In this document: piece after piece, positions 27,543-35,332 of the stretch
Layout: each line of letters starts with the position of its first letter
Position numbering within the stretch: position 1 is the first letter of the stretch
DNA from: Oleiagrimonas sp963821885
GTDB taxonomy: Bacteria; Pseudomonadota; Gammaproteobacteria; Xanthomonadales; Rhodanobacteraceae
NCBI GenBank assembly: GCA_963821885.1
Contig: CAWGFN010000001.1
Coordinates: forward strand, 682,001 to 746,000
Direction of reading: 5' to 3'
DNA length: 64,000 nt
Program-made: the position numbers and the translations under genes
The notes under the pieces: generated by a model
Told to the model about the DNA's origin: nothing
Database searches by the model: none
What the model saw: the letters and a program-made list of their open reading frames with translations, nothing else

Positions 27543-29099
27543 ATGCCTGACGCTCCTGCCCCCCGCAAATCCACCAATCCCCGCCTCGAAGCCATCCTCG
27601 GCCACGAATTCTTCGCCCCGCATCACTGGAAACGACGCATCGCCCTGTGGCTGGGCGCGATCCTGGTGGCGCTGGCGGCCATCGTGTTCGCCAAGGCCAG
27701 CGACTGGTCCTTCGCGCTGTTCGAGAAGATGGTGGCCTTCCGGCCCTGGCTGCCCCTGCTGGTCACGCCGCTGGTGTTCGGCGGCCTGGCCTGGGCCACC
27801 AAGGGACGCCTGAAGGCGGCGCGCGGCAGCGGCATCCCGCAAGTGATCGCCACGCTGCACGTGGAGGACCACGGCTTCCGCGAGCGCATGCTGGCCCTGC
27901 CCATCGCCATCAGCAAGATGGTGATGACCCTGATGGCGATGCTGGTGGGCGCCTCGATCGGACGCGAGGGACCGACCGTGCACGTGGGCGCGGGCCTTTT
28001 CCACTGGCTCGGTCGGCGCTTCGGCTACACCGACCCCAAGGCGGCCTCGCGCTTCATCCTCGCCGGTGGCGCGGCGGGTATCGCCGCGGCCTTCAACGCG
28101 CCGCTGGCCGGCGTGGTGTTCGCCATCGAGGAGCTGGCCGGCGCCTTCGAACACCGCTTCTCGGGTCTGCTGCTGACCTCCGTCATCGTCGGCGGCATCG
28201 TCTCGCTCGGCGTGCTGGGCAACTACGCCTACTTCGGCGAGGTCAGCACCAGCCTGCCCTTCGGTCACGCCTGGCTTGCAGTGCTGGCGACCGGCATCAT
28301 CTGCGGCCTGCTGGGCGGCCTGTTCGCGCGCCTGATCCTGCTCAGCCGGCGCGGCCCGCTGGCCTGGATCGGCCACATCCGCGCGCGCTGGCCGGTGCTG
28401 TTCGCGATCGCCTGCGGCGTGGCGCTGGGTGTGCTCGGCCTGCTCTCGCACAACACCGTGTACGGCACCGGCTACGACCAGGCGCGCGAATTCGTGCAGG
28501 GCGCGCACGACACCGCCGGCCCGCTGTTCGGCATCAACAAGCTGCTGGCCAACGTGGTGTCCTACTGGGCCGGCATTCCCGGCGGCCTGTTCTCGCCGGC
28601 GCTGGCCGTCGGCGCCGGCCTGGGCCACAACATCGCCCACTTCCTGCCCAACGCGCCGACCTCGGCGGTGGTGCTGCTGGGCATGAGCTCCTACCTGGCC
28701 GGGGTGACCGGCGCGCCGCTGACCTCGGCGGTGATCTCGATGGAGCTGACCGACAACCAGAACATGGTCATCCCGATCATGGCCTCGTGCCTGCTGGCCC
28801 GCGCCGCGGCGTCGCTGTTCAGCCCGACGCCGGTGTACAAGGACCTGGCCGAGCGCCTGGTGCGCGATTTCGAGCAGCAGCGCAGCAGCGAGGCCGAGGC
28901 TGCCGAGGAGGCCAGCAAACAGCAGGCGCATTTCGCCGGCATCGACGTCAGCGAGGCCGCGCCGTCCGCGCCCGAAGCGGTCAACCGCACCACGGCCTTC
29001 AAGGAACCCGCCACCGAACCGACCACGGCCGAGGCCGAGGCCGCCAGCGAACCGACCGACGACGACGCGGCCGGGCCGCCACCCCGCCAAGGCGACTGA
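27543..29099 (+). CDS. ClC-family chloride channel/transporter
   Basis: 518 residues. The ClC selectivity-filter motifs are present: GSGIPQ, GREGPTVHVGA (with the gating glutamate) and GGLFSPALAVGAGLG, plus NAPLAGVVFAIEEL. About 440 residues form the membrane body; the last 75 are an acidic Ala/Glu/Thr-rich tail without a CBS domain. It exchanges chloride (or fluoride/nitrate) across the inner membrane. It ends 3 bases before hutI, which makes an operon likely although the functional link is not obvious. Confidence 0.92.
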   Translation: MPDAPAPRKSTNPRLEAILGHEFFAPHHWKRRIALWLGAILVALAAIVFAKASDWSFALFEKMVAFRPWLPLLVTPLVFGGLAWATKGRLKAARGSGIPQVIATLHVEDHGFRERMLALPIAISKMVMTLMAMLVGASIGREGPTVHVGAGLFHWLGRRFGYTDPKAASRFILAGGAAGIAAAFNAPLAGVVFAIEELAGAFEHRFSGLLLTSVIVGGIVSLGVLGNYAYFGEVSTSLPFGHAWLAVLATGIICGLLGGLFARLILLSRRGPLAWIGHIRARWPVLFAIACGVALGVLGLLSHNTVYGTGYDQAREFVQGAHDTAGPLFGINKLLANVVSYWAGIPGGLFSPALAVGAGLGHNIAHFLPNAPTSAVVLLGMSSYLAGVTGAPLTSAVISMELTDNQNMVIPIMASCLLARAAASLFSPTPVYKDLAERLVRDFEQQRSSEAEAAEEASKQQAHFAGIDVSEAAPSAPEAVNRTTAFKEPATEPTTAEAEAASEPTDDDAAGPPPRQGD

Positions 29100-29102
29100 A
29101 CC

Positions 29103-30341
29103 ATGTCCAACCCGGGCCCCTTCGACCTGCTGCTGACCCACGCGCGCATCGCCACGCTGGCCGATGAGGGCGAAGGCTACGGGCTGATCGAGGATGGCGC
29201 CCTCGGCTGTCGCGACGGGCGCATTGCCTGGATGGGTCCCAGCGCGTCCATCCCGCGGGACGTCGACGCCGCGCGCGTGATCGATGCGCAGGGGCAGCTG
29301 CTGACGCCCGGCCTGGTCGACTGCCATACCCATCTGGTGTTCGGCGGCCAGCGCGCCGACGAATTCGAGATGCGCCTGGAAGGCGCCGATTACGCGGACA
29401 TCGCGCGCGCCGGCGGCGGCATCGCCTCGACCGTGCGCGCCACCCGCGCGGCCGACGAGGCGGCCCTGCTCGCCCAATCGCTGCCGCGTGCGCGCGACCT
29501 GCTGGCCGATGGCGCGACCACGCTGGAAATCAAGTCCGGCTACGGCCTGGACATCGACAGCGAGCGACGCATGCTGCGCGTGGCGCGACGCATCGGCGAG
29601 CACCTGGGCATCACCGTGCGCACCAGCTTCCTCGGGCTGCACGCCCTGCCGCCCGAGTACGCGGACGATGCCGACGGCTACGTGACGCACGTATGCGAGA
29701 CGATGCTGCCGACCCTGGCCGGCGAGGGCCTGGTCGATGCCGTGGACGCCTTCTGCGAGAACATCGGCTTCAGCCGTGCGCAGGTGCAGCGCGTGTTCGA
29801 GACCGCGCAATCACTGGGCCTGCCGGTGAAACTGCACGCCGAGCAGCTGTCCGACCAGGACGGCGCGGCGCTGACCGCATCCTTCGACGGCCTGTCCGCG
29901 GACCATCTTGAATACCTCAGCGAACGCGGCGTGCGCGCCATGGCCGAGGCCGGCACGGTCGCCGTGCTGCTGCCCGGCGCCTTCTACGCCCTGCGCGAGA
30001 CGCAGCTGCCGCCGGTCGCCGCCTTGCGCGAACACGGCGTGCCGATGGCCGTGGCCACCGACCTCAATCCAGGCACCGCGCCACTGCGCTCCCTGCGCAT
30101 GGCCGCCGGCATGGCCTGCACGCTGTTCCGCCTGACGCCGCGGGAGGCCCTGCGCGGCGTCTCCGTCAACGCCGCCCGGGCCCTGGGCCTGGACGACCGC
30201 GGCAGCCTCGCGGTCGGCAAGCGTGCCGACCTGGTGCTGTGGCGGGCCCGCGCGCCCGCGGAGCTGGTCTACTGGATCGGCGGCGCGCTGGTCGACCGGG
30301 TCTTCGTCGGCGGGCGGGCGGCCGACATCAGCGCTGCGTGA
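29103..30341 (+). CDS. hutI: Imidazolonepropionase HutI
   Basis: 412 residues, full length. Metal-site motif GLVDCHTHLVFGGQRADEF, then RATRAADEAAL, ATTLEIKSGYGLD, KLHAEQLSD, and ATDLNPGTAPL near the C-terminus, all typical of HutI. It hydrolyses 4-imidazolone-5-propanoate to N-formimino-L-glutamate, the step between HutU and HutF. It starts 3 bases after the ClC stop and overlaps the convergent GMC oxidoreductase gene by 14 bases at its end. Confidence 0.96.
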   Translation: MSNPGPFDLLLTHARIATLADEGEGYGLIEDGALGCRDGRIAWMGPSASIPRDVDAARVIDAQGQLLTPGLVDCHTHLVFGGQRADEFEMRLEGADYADIARAGGGIASTVRATRAADEAALLAQSLPRARDLLADGATTLEIKSGYGLDIDSERRMLRVARRIGEHLGITVRTSFLGLHALPPEYADDADGYVTHVCETMLPTLAGEGLVDAVDAFCENIGFSRAQVQRVFETAQSLGLPVKLHAEQLSDQDGAALTASFDGLSADHLEYLSERGVRAMAEAGTVAVLLPGAFYALRETQLPPVAALREHGVPMAVATDLNPGTAPLRSLRMAAGMACTLFRLTPREALRGVSVNAARALGLDDRGSLAVGKRADLVLWRARAPAELVYWIGGALVDRVFVGGRAADISAA

Positions 30342-31938
30342 GCGAAGCCTTGTCCGGCACGTGACTCATTGCGTGCTCGGCCAGCGCGGTGATGGTCAGG
30401 CTCGGGTTCACGCCGAGGTTCGATGACAGCACCGAACCGTCGCAGACGAAGAAATTGCGATAGCCGAACACCCGGCATGTGCTGTCGCACACGCCCTGCT
30501 CCGCGTCGGCCCCCATCACCGCCCCGCCCATGCAGTGGGCCGTCATCGGTGTATCGAACAGCACCTCGCTGAGGGTGGTGCCGGCGACGCCGCCGGTCAA
30601 CCGGGCCGCGGCCACGGCGAAGTCATTGGCCTCGGGTATGCATGTGGGCACCTTGGCGCCCTCGCTGACCAGGCGCTTGCGGAAGGGCCAGTACCAGCGG
30701 CGCGCCAGGCGCATGCGCAGGGTCGCGTCCAGGGTCTGCATGCACAGGAAGATGATGGTCTCGCGGGCAAAGCCGAAAGGCTGCAGCATGCGCAGCGTGC
30801 GCAAGGGATGGCGCAACAGGTCGCCCAGCAGCTTGAGCATCCAGGCGCCGATGCGCCGCCAGTGACCGCCGCCCCGCACCATGACCGTCAGCAGCAGGCC
30901 CATGGCGTCCGAGCCGCGAGGGTAGCGGGTGGCCTCGATGTGCGTGCGGCCGTCCAGATGGATGCCCGAGCCGATGGCGATGCCGCGCGAGAGGTCGACC
31001 TCGCTGCCGGGGTAGCGCACGCCGATAAGCGATTCGGCGTTGGTGCGCACGTCGTGTCCCAGGCGCGGCGACAGGCGCGGCAGCTGGCCGCCCTCGCGCA
31101 TGCGCAGCAGCAGGTCCTGGGTACCCAGCGAGCCCGCCGCCATCACCACGCCGCGCGCGCGCAGGACCACGCGACGCCCGCGATGGATCGCCGTCACCCG
31201 GTAACCCTCCGCGCCATCCTCGGCGCCGTTCGGACGGATCTCGATCACGCGCGTCTCGGCATGCACTTCGGCGCCGTGGCGTTCGGCCAGGTAGAGATAG
31301 TTGAGGTCCAGGGTGTTCTTGGCGCCATAACGACAACCCACCATGCAGCCGCCGCAGCCGATGCAGGTCGTTCGGGCCGGTCCAGCACCATCGAAATAGG
31401 GATCCGGGTGCCGCGTCCCGGGCGCGTCGCCGGGCGCGCCGAAATACACGCCGACCTCGGTCGGGCGGAAACTGGCGCCGACGCCGGCGGCCTCGGCCAT
31501 GGCCCGCAGCCGATGATCGGCCTCGGCCAGACGCTGGTTGGTGGTCACGCCCAGCATGCGCTGTGCCGTGCGGAAATGGGCCGGCATGCGCGCCTGCCAG
31601 TCCTCCAGGCCGGCCCAGCTGCCCTGCGTCCAGACTTCGTCGGGCGGCACCAGAAGGGTGTTGGCGTAGGTCACCGAACCGCCACCCACGGCCTGCCCGT
31701 GGAGCACCATGACGTGGCGAAAGAAGCGGATGTTGAAGAACCCGCGCAGACCCAGGCCGGGACGCCACAGCCAGCGCCTGAGCGACCAGGTGCTGCGGGG
31801 GAAATCCTCCGGCCTCCAGCGGCGACCCGATTCGAGCACCGCCACCCGATAGCCCTTCTCGGCCAGACGCAGCGCGCTGACGCTGCCGCCGAAGCCGGAA
31901 CCGATGACGATGTAGTCGTGGTCGAAACTGTCGCTCAT
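30328..31938 (-). CDS. GMC family FAD-dependent oxidoreductase (cholesterol-oxidase-like)
   Basis: 536 residues. The N-terminal dinucleotide motif (YIVIGSGFGGSVSALRLAEKG) and the GMC pattern GQAVGGGSVTYANTL bind FAD. A cysteine-rich string CIGCGGCMVGCRYGAKNTL is characteristic of the ChoD-like bacterial subgroup. The C-terminal GVNPSLTITALAEHA closes the FAD domain. It probably oxidises an alcohol or sterol-like substrate; this is inferred from family. ATG 31938 has a strong GGGGGAGG site. Its last 14 bases overlap hutI on the other strand. Confidence 0.85.
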   Translation of the reverse strand: MSDSFDHDYIVIGSGFGGSVSALRLAEKGYRVAVLESGRRWRPEDFPRSTWSLRRWLWRPGLGLRGFFNIRFFRHVMVLHGQAVGGGSVTYANTLLVPPDEVWTQGSWAGLEDWQARMPAHFRTAQRMLGVTTNQRLAEADHRLRAMAEAAGVGASFRPTEVGVYFGAPGDAPGTRHPDPYFDGAGPARTTCIGCGGCMVGCRYGAKNTLDLNYLYLAERHGAEVHAETRVIEIRPNGAEDGAEGYRVTAIHRGRRVVLRARGVVMAAGSLGTQDLLLRMREGGQLPRLSPRLGHDVRTNAESLIGVRYPGSEVDLSRGIAIGSGIHLDGRTHIEATRYPRGSDAMGLLLTVMVRGGGHWRRIGAWMLKLLGDLLRHPLRTLRMLQPFGFARETIIFLCMQTLDATLRMRLARRWYWPFRKRLVSEGAKVPTCIPEANDFAVAAARLTGGVAGTTLSEVLFDTPMTAHCMGGAVMGADAEQGVCDSTCRVFGYRNFFVCDGSVLSSNLGVNPSLTITALAEHAMSHVPDKASLTQR

Positions 31939-32004
31939 GGCGCCTCCCCCGCCAGCATACGTCACGCGGGCCGGGGCGGATGCCGGCCTCGCCATGCGGA
32001 CACG

Positions 32005-32028
32005 AAAAAGCCCCGACATGCGGGGCTT
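32005..32028 (-). terminator. Rho-independent terminator of the THX gene
   Basis: On the minus strand AAGCCCCG and CGGGGCTT form a perfect 8-base-pair stem around a 5-base loop, followed by TTT. It lies about 25 bases after the THX stop. Confidence 0.88.
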
Positions 32029-32051
32029 CTTCATTCAACCGGTATCAACGG

Positions 32052-32195
32052 TCATTTCTTGCGCGCCGTCTTGCGCGCCGGCTTCTTGGCCACCGATGTC
32101 GCCACCTCCGCCGGCTTGCTGCCGGCCGGTCGCGTCCTGCCGTGGGAACCGCGGTAGATCTTGCCCTTGCGGGTGCGTTTGTCGCCCTTGCCCAT
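32052..32195 (-). CDS. 30S ribosomal protein THX
   Basis: 47 residues, very basic. The N-terminus MGKGDKRTRKGKIYRGSHG matches bacterial THX, a small protein that sits in the head of the 30S subunit. The last 22 residues are a Lys/Ala extension (VAKKPARKTARKK), longer than the shortest members. ATG 32195 has a near-perfect AAGGAGG site. A terminator follows, so it is a single-gene unit. Confidence 0.9.
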   Translation of the reverse strand: MGKGDKRTRKGKIYRGSHGRTRPAGSKPAEVATSVAKKPARKTARKK

Positions 32196-32279
32196 GGAGC
32201 CTCCTTCGTTGGTGGTCGTTACCCGGCCATGGTAGACCCGGCGGGCCGGCAATGCCTAGCCTGCCGAAAGAAGGAGTTT

Positions 32280-32723
32280 TCAGGGATGCGCGCAGGCGCT
32301 GTTGCAGCGATGCGTCAGGCGCAGGTTGATCATGTGCGCCGAGGCCACCAGCATGCCGCCACAGGTGACCATGACGCTGTGGACCATGGTATGCGCCTCG
32401 AGGTCGACCACGGTCACGCCCAGCACCAGCAGCACCACACCGGGCACGGCCAGCATCAGGGGCAGTCGGCGGGCGTGCTTGCGGTGGCCGGTGATCAGGG
32501 TGGTGGTGGCCAGCAGGGCCGCAAACAGCACGAAGCCGCGCTCGAAAGCATGATTTGCGAGGAATTCCAGCCCCATCAGTGGCAGCAGCGCGATCACGAA
32601 CGGCAGCACGGCGCAATGGATGGCGCACAGGAACGAGGCCGTCGCGCCCAGGCGGTCGGCCAATTGCCACCAGCGCGAGGGCGGCGGTGCGGACTCGTTG
32701 ATGACCTCGGAAACCGCGTTCAT
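32280..32723 (-). CDS. MerC-domain inner-membrane protein under a Zur box
   Basis: 147 residues and four membrane segments. The motif LCAIHCAVLPFVIALLPL and a C-terminal Cys/His cluster (HRCNSACAHP) are typical of MerC-like proteins, which in mercury operons move Hg2+ inward. No mer gene is near. The gene lies just downstream of zur, with a Zur-type palindrome 68-82 bases before its start, so zinc (or another thiophilic metal) import is more likely than mercury. ATG 32723 has GGAG upstream. Confidence 0.8.
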   Translation of the reverse strand: MNAVSEVINESAPPPSRWWQLADRLGATASFLCAIHCAVLPFVIALLPLMGLEFLANHAFERGFVLFAALLATTTLITGHRKHARRLPLMLAVPGVVLLVLGVTVVDLEAHTMVHSVMVTCGGMLVASAHMINLRLTHRCNSACAHP

Positions 32724-32790
32724 GGATGCTCCATCGTCGTGCAGCGTCAACGGCGGCGGCCACTGGGAACATCGTCCGGCCGGCCGCCTT

Positions 32791-32805
32791 TGTTACAATA
32801 TAACA
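32791..32805. promoter_or_regulatory. Zur-box-like palindrome
   Basis: TGTTACAATATAACA is a near-perfect inverted repeat that fits gammaproteobacterial Zur sites (TGTTATANTATAACA) with one differing base. It lies in an otherwise GC-rich gap between zur and the MerC-like gene, upstream of the latter. Binding is inferred. Confidence 0.8.
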
Positions 32806-32869
32806 TAGCCGGAACGCCACCGCGCAAGATCCGTCCACGGCCAGGCGGCCGGGGCGACCCGTATATGGA

Positions 32870-33349
32870 TCAGGGCTTGTCCTGCTGGCAGGCACGGCAC
32901 ACGCCATGCACTTCCAGGGTCTGGTCCTGTGGCCGGAAACCCAGCGCCTTGGCCTGGGCGGCGATCAGCTCGGCCACGCGCTCGTCGCAGACCTCGAATG
33001 CGCTCAGGCATTGATCGCAGATCAGGAAGGGCACCTGGTGCGATTGCGTCGGATGCGGACAGTGCACGTAGGCGTTGATCGACTCGAGCTTGTGGATGAA
33101 GCCATGCTCGATCAGGAAGTCCAGCGCGCGGTAGACCGTGGGCGGGGCGGCATTGTCGTGATGCCGGCGCAACTGGTCGAGCAGGTCGTAGGCCTTGACC
33201 GGCTTGGCCGAGGCCGCGACCAGTTCCAGCACCTCGCGGCGCAGCGGCGTCAGGCGCAGGCCGCGCTCGCGACTGGCGCGAACGACCTTCTCGACGAAGC
33301 TTTCGGCATCGTGATCGTGGTGATGCGGCTTGTGCGAGAACACGCTCAT
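32870..33349 (-). CDS. zur: Zinc uptake regulator Zur (Fur family)
   Basis: 159 residues. An N-terminal winged helix (GLRLTPLRREVLELV, then PPTVYRALDFLIEHGFIHKL) and a C-terminal metal domain with CPHP, CDQC and CRAC, the last two forming the structural zinc site of Fur-family proteins. A His-rich N-terminus (HKPHHHDHD) is an addition. The adjacent Zur box and the lack of iron genes favour Zur over Fur. It represses zinc import genes when zinc is sufficient. The start is ATG 33349 by family length; the ribosome site is weak. Confidence 0.87.
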   Translation of the reverse strand: MSVFSHKPHHHDHDAESFVEKVVRASRERGLRLTPLRREVLELVAASAKPVKAYDLLDQLRRHHDNAAPPTVYRALDFLIEHGFIHKLESINAYVHCPHPTQSHQVPFLICDQCLSAFEVCDERVAELIAAQAKALGFRPQDQTLEVHGVCRACQQDKP

Positions 33350-33380
33350 GGGGAACACCGTCTGGCCCGGGACCATGCTA

Positions 33381-33638
33381 TCACCGGGCGGCGGGCGGCC
33401 CCGACCCGTCGCCACTCCGATCGGCGCGGCGCGAGGGAAGCACCCACAGGATCAGCAAGGCAATGGGGCCGATGACCAGGCTTATCCAGATGCCGGTCCA
33501 CAGCCGGCCGCGCCACCAGCCGACCAGCGCGCCGAGGATGGCGCTGAACAGGGTGAACCACAACAGCGGCACCCACGGCACCATGGCCATCATGTTGTGG
33601 AAGATCTGCGCCGACGCGCCGGGCGCGGAGAGGTCCAC
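33381..33638 (-). CDS. Small two-segment membrane protein downstream of gltX
   Basis: 85 residues from GTG 33638, with two membrane segments (VPLLWFTLFSAILGALVGWW and WTGIWISLVIGPIALLILWV). Not recognised. The start is uncertain: an ATG at 33672 with GGGAG upstream and just past the gltX stop reads MGDLLAAHPQG and then leaves this frame. One extra base near 33639 would join the two, as in other genes of this window. It lies on the same strand as gltX and zur. Confidence 0.5.
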   Translation of the reverse strand: MDLSAPGASAQIFHNMMAMVPWVPLLWFTLFSAILGALVGWWRGRLWTGIWISLVIGPIALLILWVLPSRRADRSGDGSGPPAAR

Positions 33639-33678
33639 GCCCTTGAGGATGCGCTGCGAGCAGGTCGCCCATGCGCGC

Positions 33679-35088
33679 TCAGCTCCCGCGGCTGATGTCC
33701 AGCGCGTGGGCGATGCGACGCAGGGCCTCGTCGCGTCCGGCCAGAAAGATGGTGTGGTCGATCGACGGCGACACCTGGGTGCCGGTGATGGCCACGCGCA
33801 GCGGCTGGGCCACCTTGCCCATGCCCAGTTCCAGTCGCGCGGCGACCTGCTCGATCACGCCATGGATCGGTTCCGGCCCCCAGGCCTCCAGCGCCTTCAG
33901 GCCGTCCAGCGCCGCTTCCAGCACGGCCGGCGCGGTCTGCGACTTCAGGTGCTTGTTGACGGCCTTGTCGTCCCATTCGGCGATCGGGCCGTACCAGATG
34001 CCGGCGCGCTCGGCCATCTCCCTGAGCGTCTGCACGCGGTCGCACAGCGCCACGACCACGTCGGCCGGCGCCGGCCCGCTGGCGGGATCGATGCCGATGC
34101 GCCGCAGGTGCCAGTCCAGCTCCTTGCCGGTCTCGGCCGGGTCCTCGCTCTTGAGGTACTGCTGGTTGAGCCAGCCCAGCTTGGCCATGTCGAAGCGCGC
34201 CGCCGAGGCGTTGACGTCGGCGATGTCGAACAGCTGGACCATCTCGTCGATGGAGAAGATCTCCTGGTCGCCATGCGACCAGCCCAGGCGCACCAGGTAG
34301 TTGAGCAGCGCGTGCGGCAGGTAGCCGTCCTCGCGGTACTGCATCACGCCGACCGCGCCGTGGCGCTTGGACAGCTTCTGGCCGTCGGCGCCGAGGATCA
34401 TCGGCAGGTGCGCGAAGGTCGGCACCGGCGCGCCCAGCGCCTCGTAGACGTTGATCTGGCGCGGCGTGTTGTTGACATGGTCGTCGCCGCGGATGACCTC
34501 GGTGATGCCCATGTCGATGTCGTCGACCACCACCGCGAAGTTGTAGGTCGGGAAAACCGTCGGAACGGAACAGCACGAAGTCGTCCAGCTCGCTGTTGGA
34601 CCACTCGATGCGGCCCTTGACCTTGTCCTCGAAGACCACCGAGCCCGTCTGCGGGTTCCTGAAGCGGATGACGCGATTGGGATCGTCGCGGTACGGCTCG
34701 TTGCGGTCGCGGTAGTACCCGTTGTAGCGCGGCTTCTCGCCCTTGGCCAAGCGCCTCGTCGCGCATCGCGTCGATCTCGTCCCGGCGTCTCGTAGGCGTA
34801 ATAGGCCTTGCCGGCCGCCAGCAGCTGCTCGGCGACCTCGCGATAGCGATCCAGGCGCTCGGTCTGGTAGATCGGCCCATCGTCGGCATCGAGGCCCAGC
34901 CAGCGCATGCCGTCGAGGATGGCCTGCACGGCCTCGTCGGTGGAACGCTCGCGGTCGGTGTCCTCGACGCGCAGCACGAATTGGCCGCCGTGATGGCGCG
35001 CTTCGAGCCAGCAGTACAGGGCCGTGCGGGCTCCGCCGATATGCAGGAATCCGGTGGGGCTGGGGGCGAATCGGGTGCGCACGCTCAT
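33679..35088 (-). CDS. gltX: Glutamate--tRNA ligase, middle section read out of frame by three 1-base insertions
   Basis: Open frame of 469 codons that charges tRNA-Glu with glutamate. The N-terminal part has the class I HIGH-type motif (PSPTGFLHIGGARTAL) and VEDTDRERS; the C-terminal part has the KMSKS-type DGQKLSKRHG. Residues about 101-178 (bases 34786 to 34553) do not resemble GltX. The missing piece (KGEKPRYNGYYRDRNEPYRD and RIEWSNSELDDFVLFRSDGF) is encoded there in the other frames. Three single extra bases, near 34782, 34749 and in the AAAA run at 34553-34556, explain this and restore the frame. The gene is essential, so sequence error is the likely cause. Start MSVRTRFAPSPTG at 35088. 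Confidence 0.9.
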   Translation of the reverse strand: MSVRTRFAPSPTGFLHIGGARTALYCWLEARHHGGQFVLRVEDTDRERSTDEAVQAILDGMRWLGLDADDGPIYQTERLDRYREVAEQLLAAGKAYYAYETPGRDRRDARRGAWPRARSRATTGTTATATSRTATIPIASSASGTRRRARWSSRTRSRAASSGPTASWTTSCCSVPTVFPTYNFAVVVDDIDMGITEVIRGDDHVNNTPRQINVYEALGAPVPTFAHLPMILGADGQKLSKRHGAVGVMQYREDGYLPHALLNYLVRLGWSHGDQEIFSIDEMVQLFDIADVNASAARFDMAKLGWLNQQYLKSEDPAETGKELDWHLRRIGIDPASGPAPADVVVALCDRVQTLREMAERAGIWYGPIAEWDDKAVNKHLKSQTAPAVLEAALDGLKALEAWGPEPIHGVIEQVAARLELGMGKVAQPLRVAITGTQVSPSIDHTIFLAGRDEALRRIAHALDISRGS

Positions 35089-35248
35089 GGATCGCAGGGG
35101 GCCGTGGAACAAGCCGCTCAGGATACCAGAACTGTGGCCTCGCGGCAGGCGATCCGGCAGGACCATGCGAGCGGGTGCACGACGCGCTCCTGGGCCATGT
35201 GGACGGGGTTTTTGCGTGAAAATGCATGGCCTTGCCCGACACCGGCCA

Positions 35249-35276
35249 TTGACCCGCCGCCAAATAACGCCACAAT
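35249..35276 (+). promoter_or_regulatory. Possible sigma-70 promoter of the receiver-like gene
   Basis: TTGACC (35249-35254) and CACAAT (35271-35276), 16 bases apart, lie about 55 bases before the TTG start at 35333. Confidence 0.4.
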
Positions 35277-35332
35277 GTGCGTCTGATTGCATGGCCGTAC
35301 CGGTTCAGCGGCCATCCGCAGGGGGAATTTCA

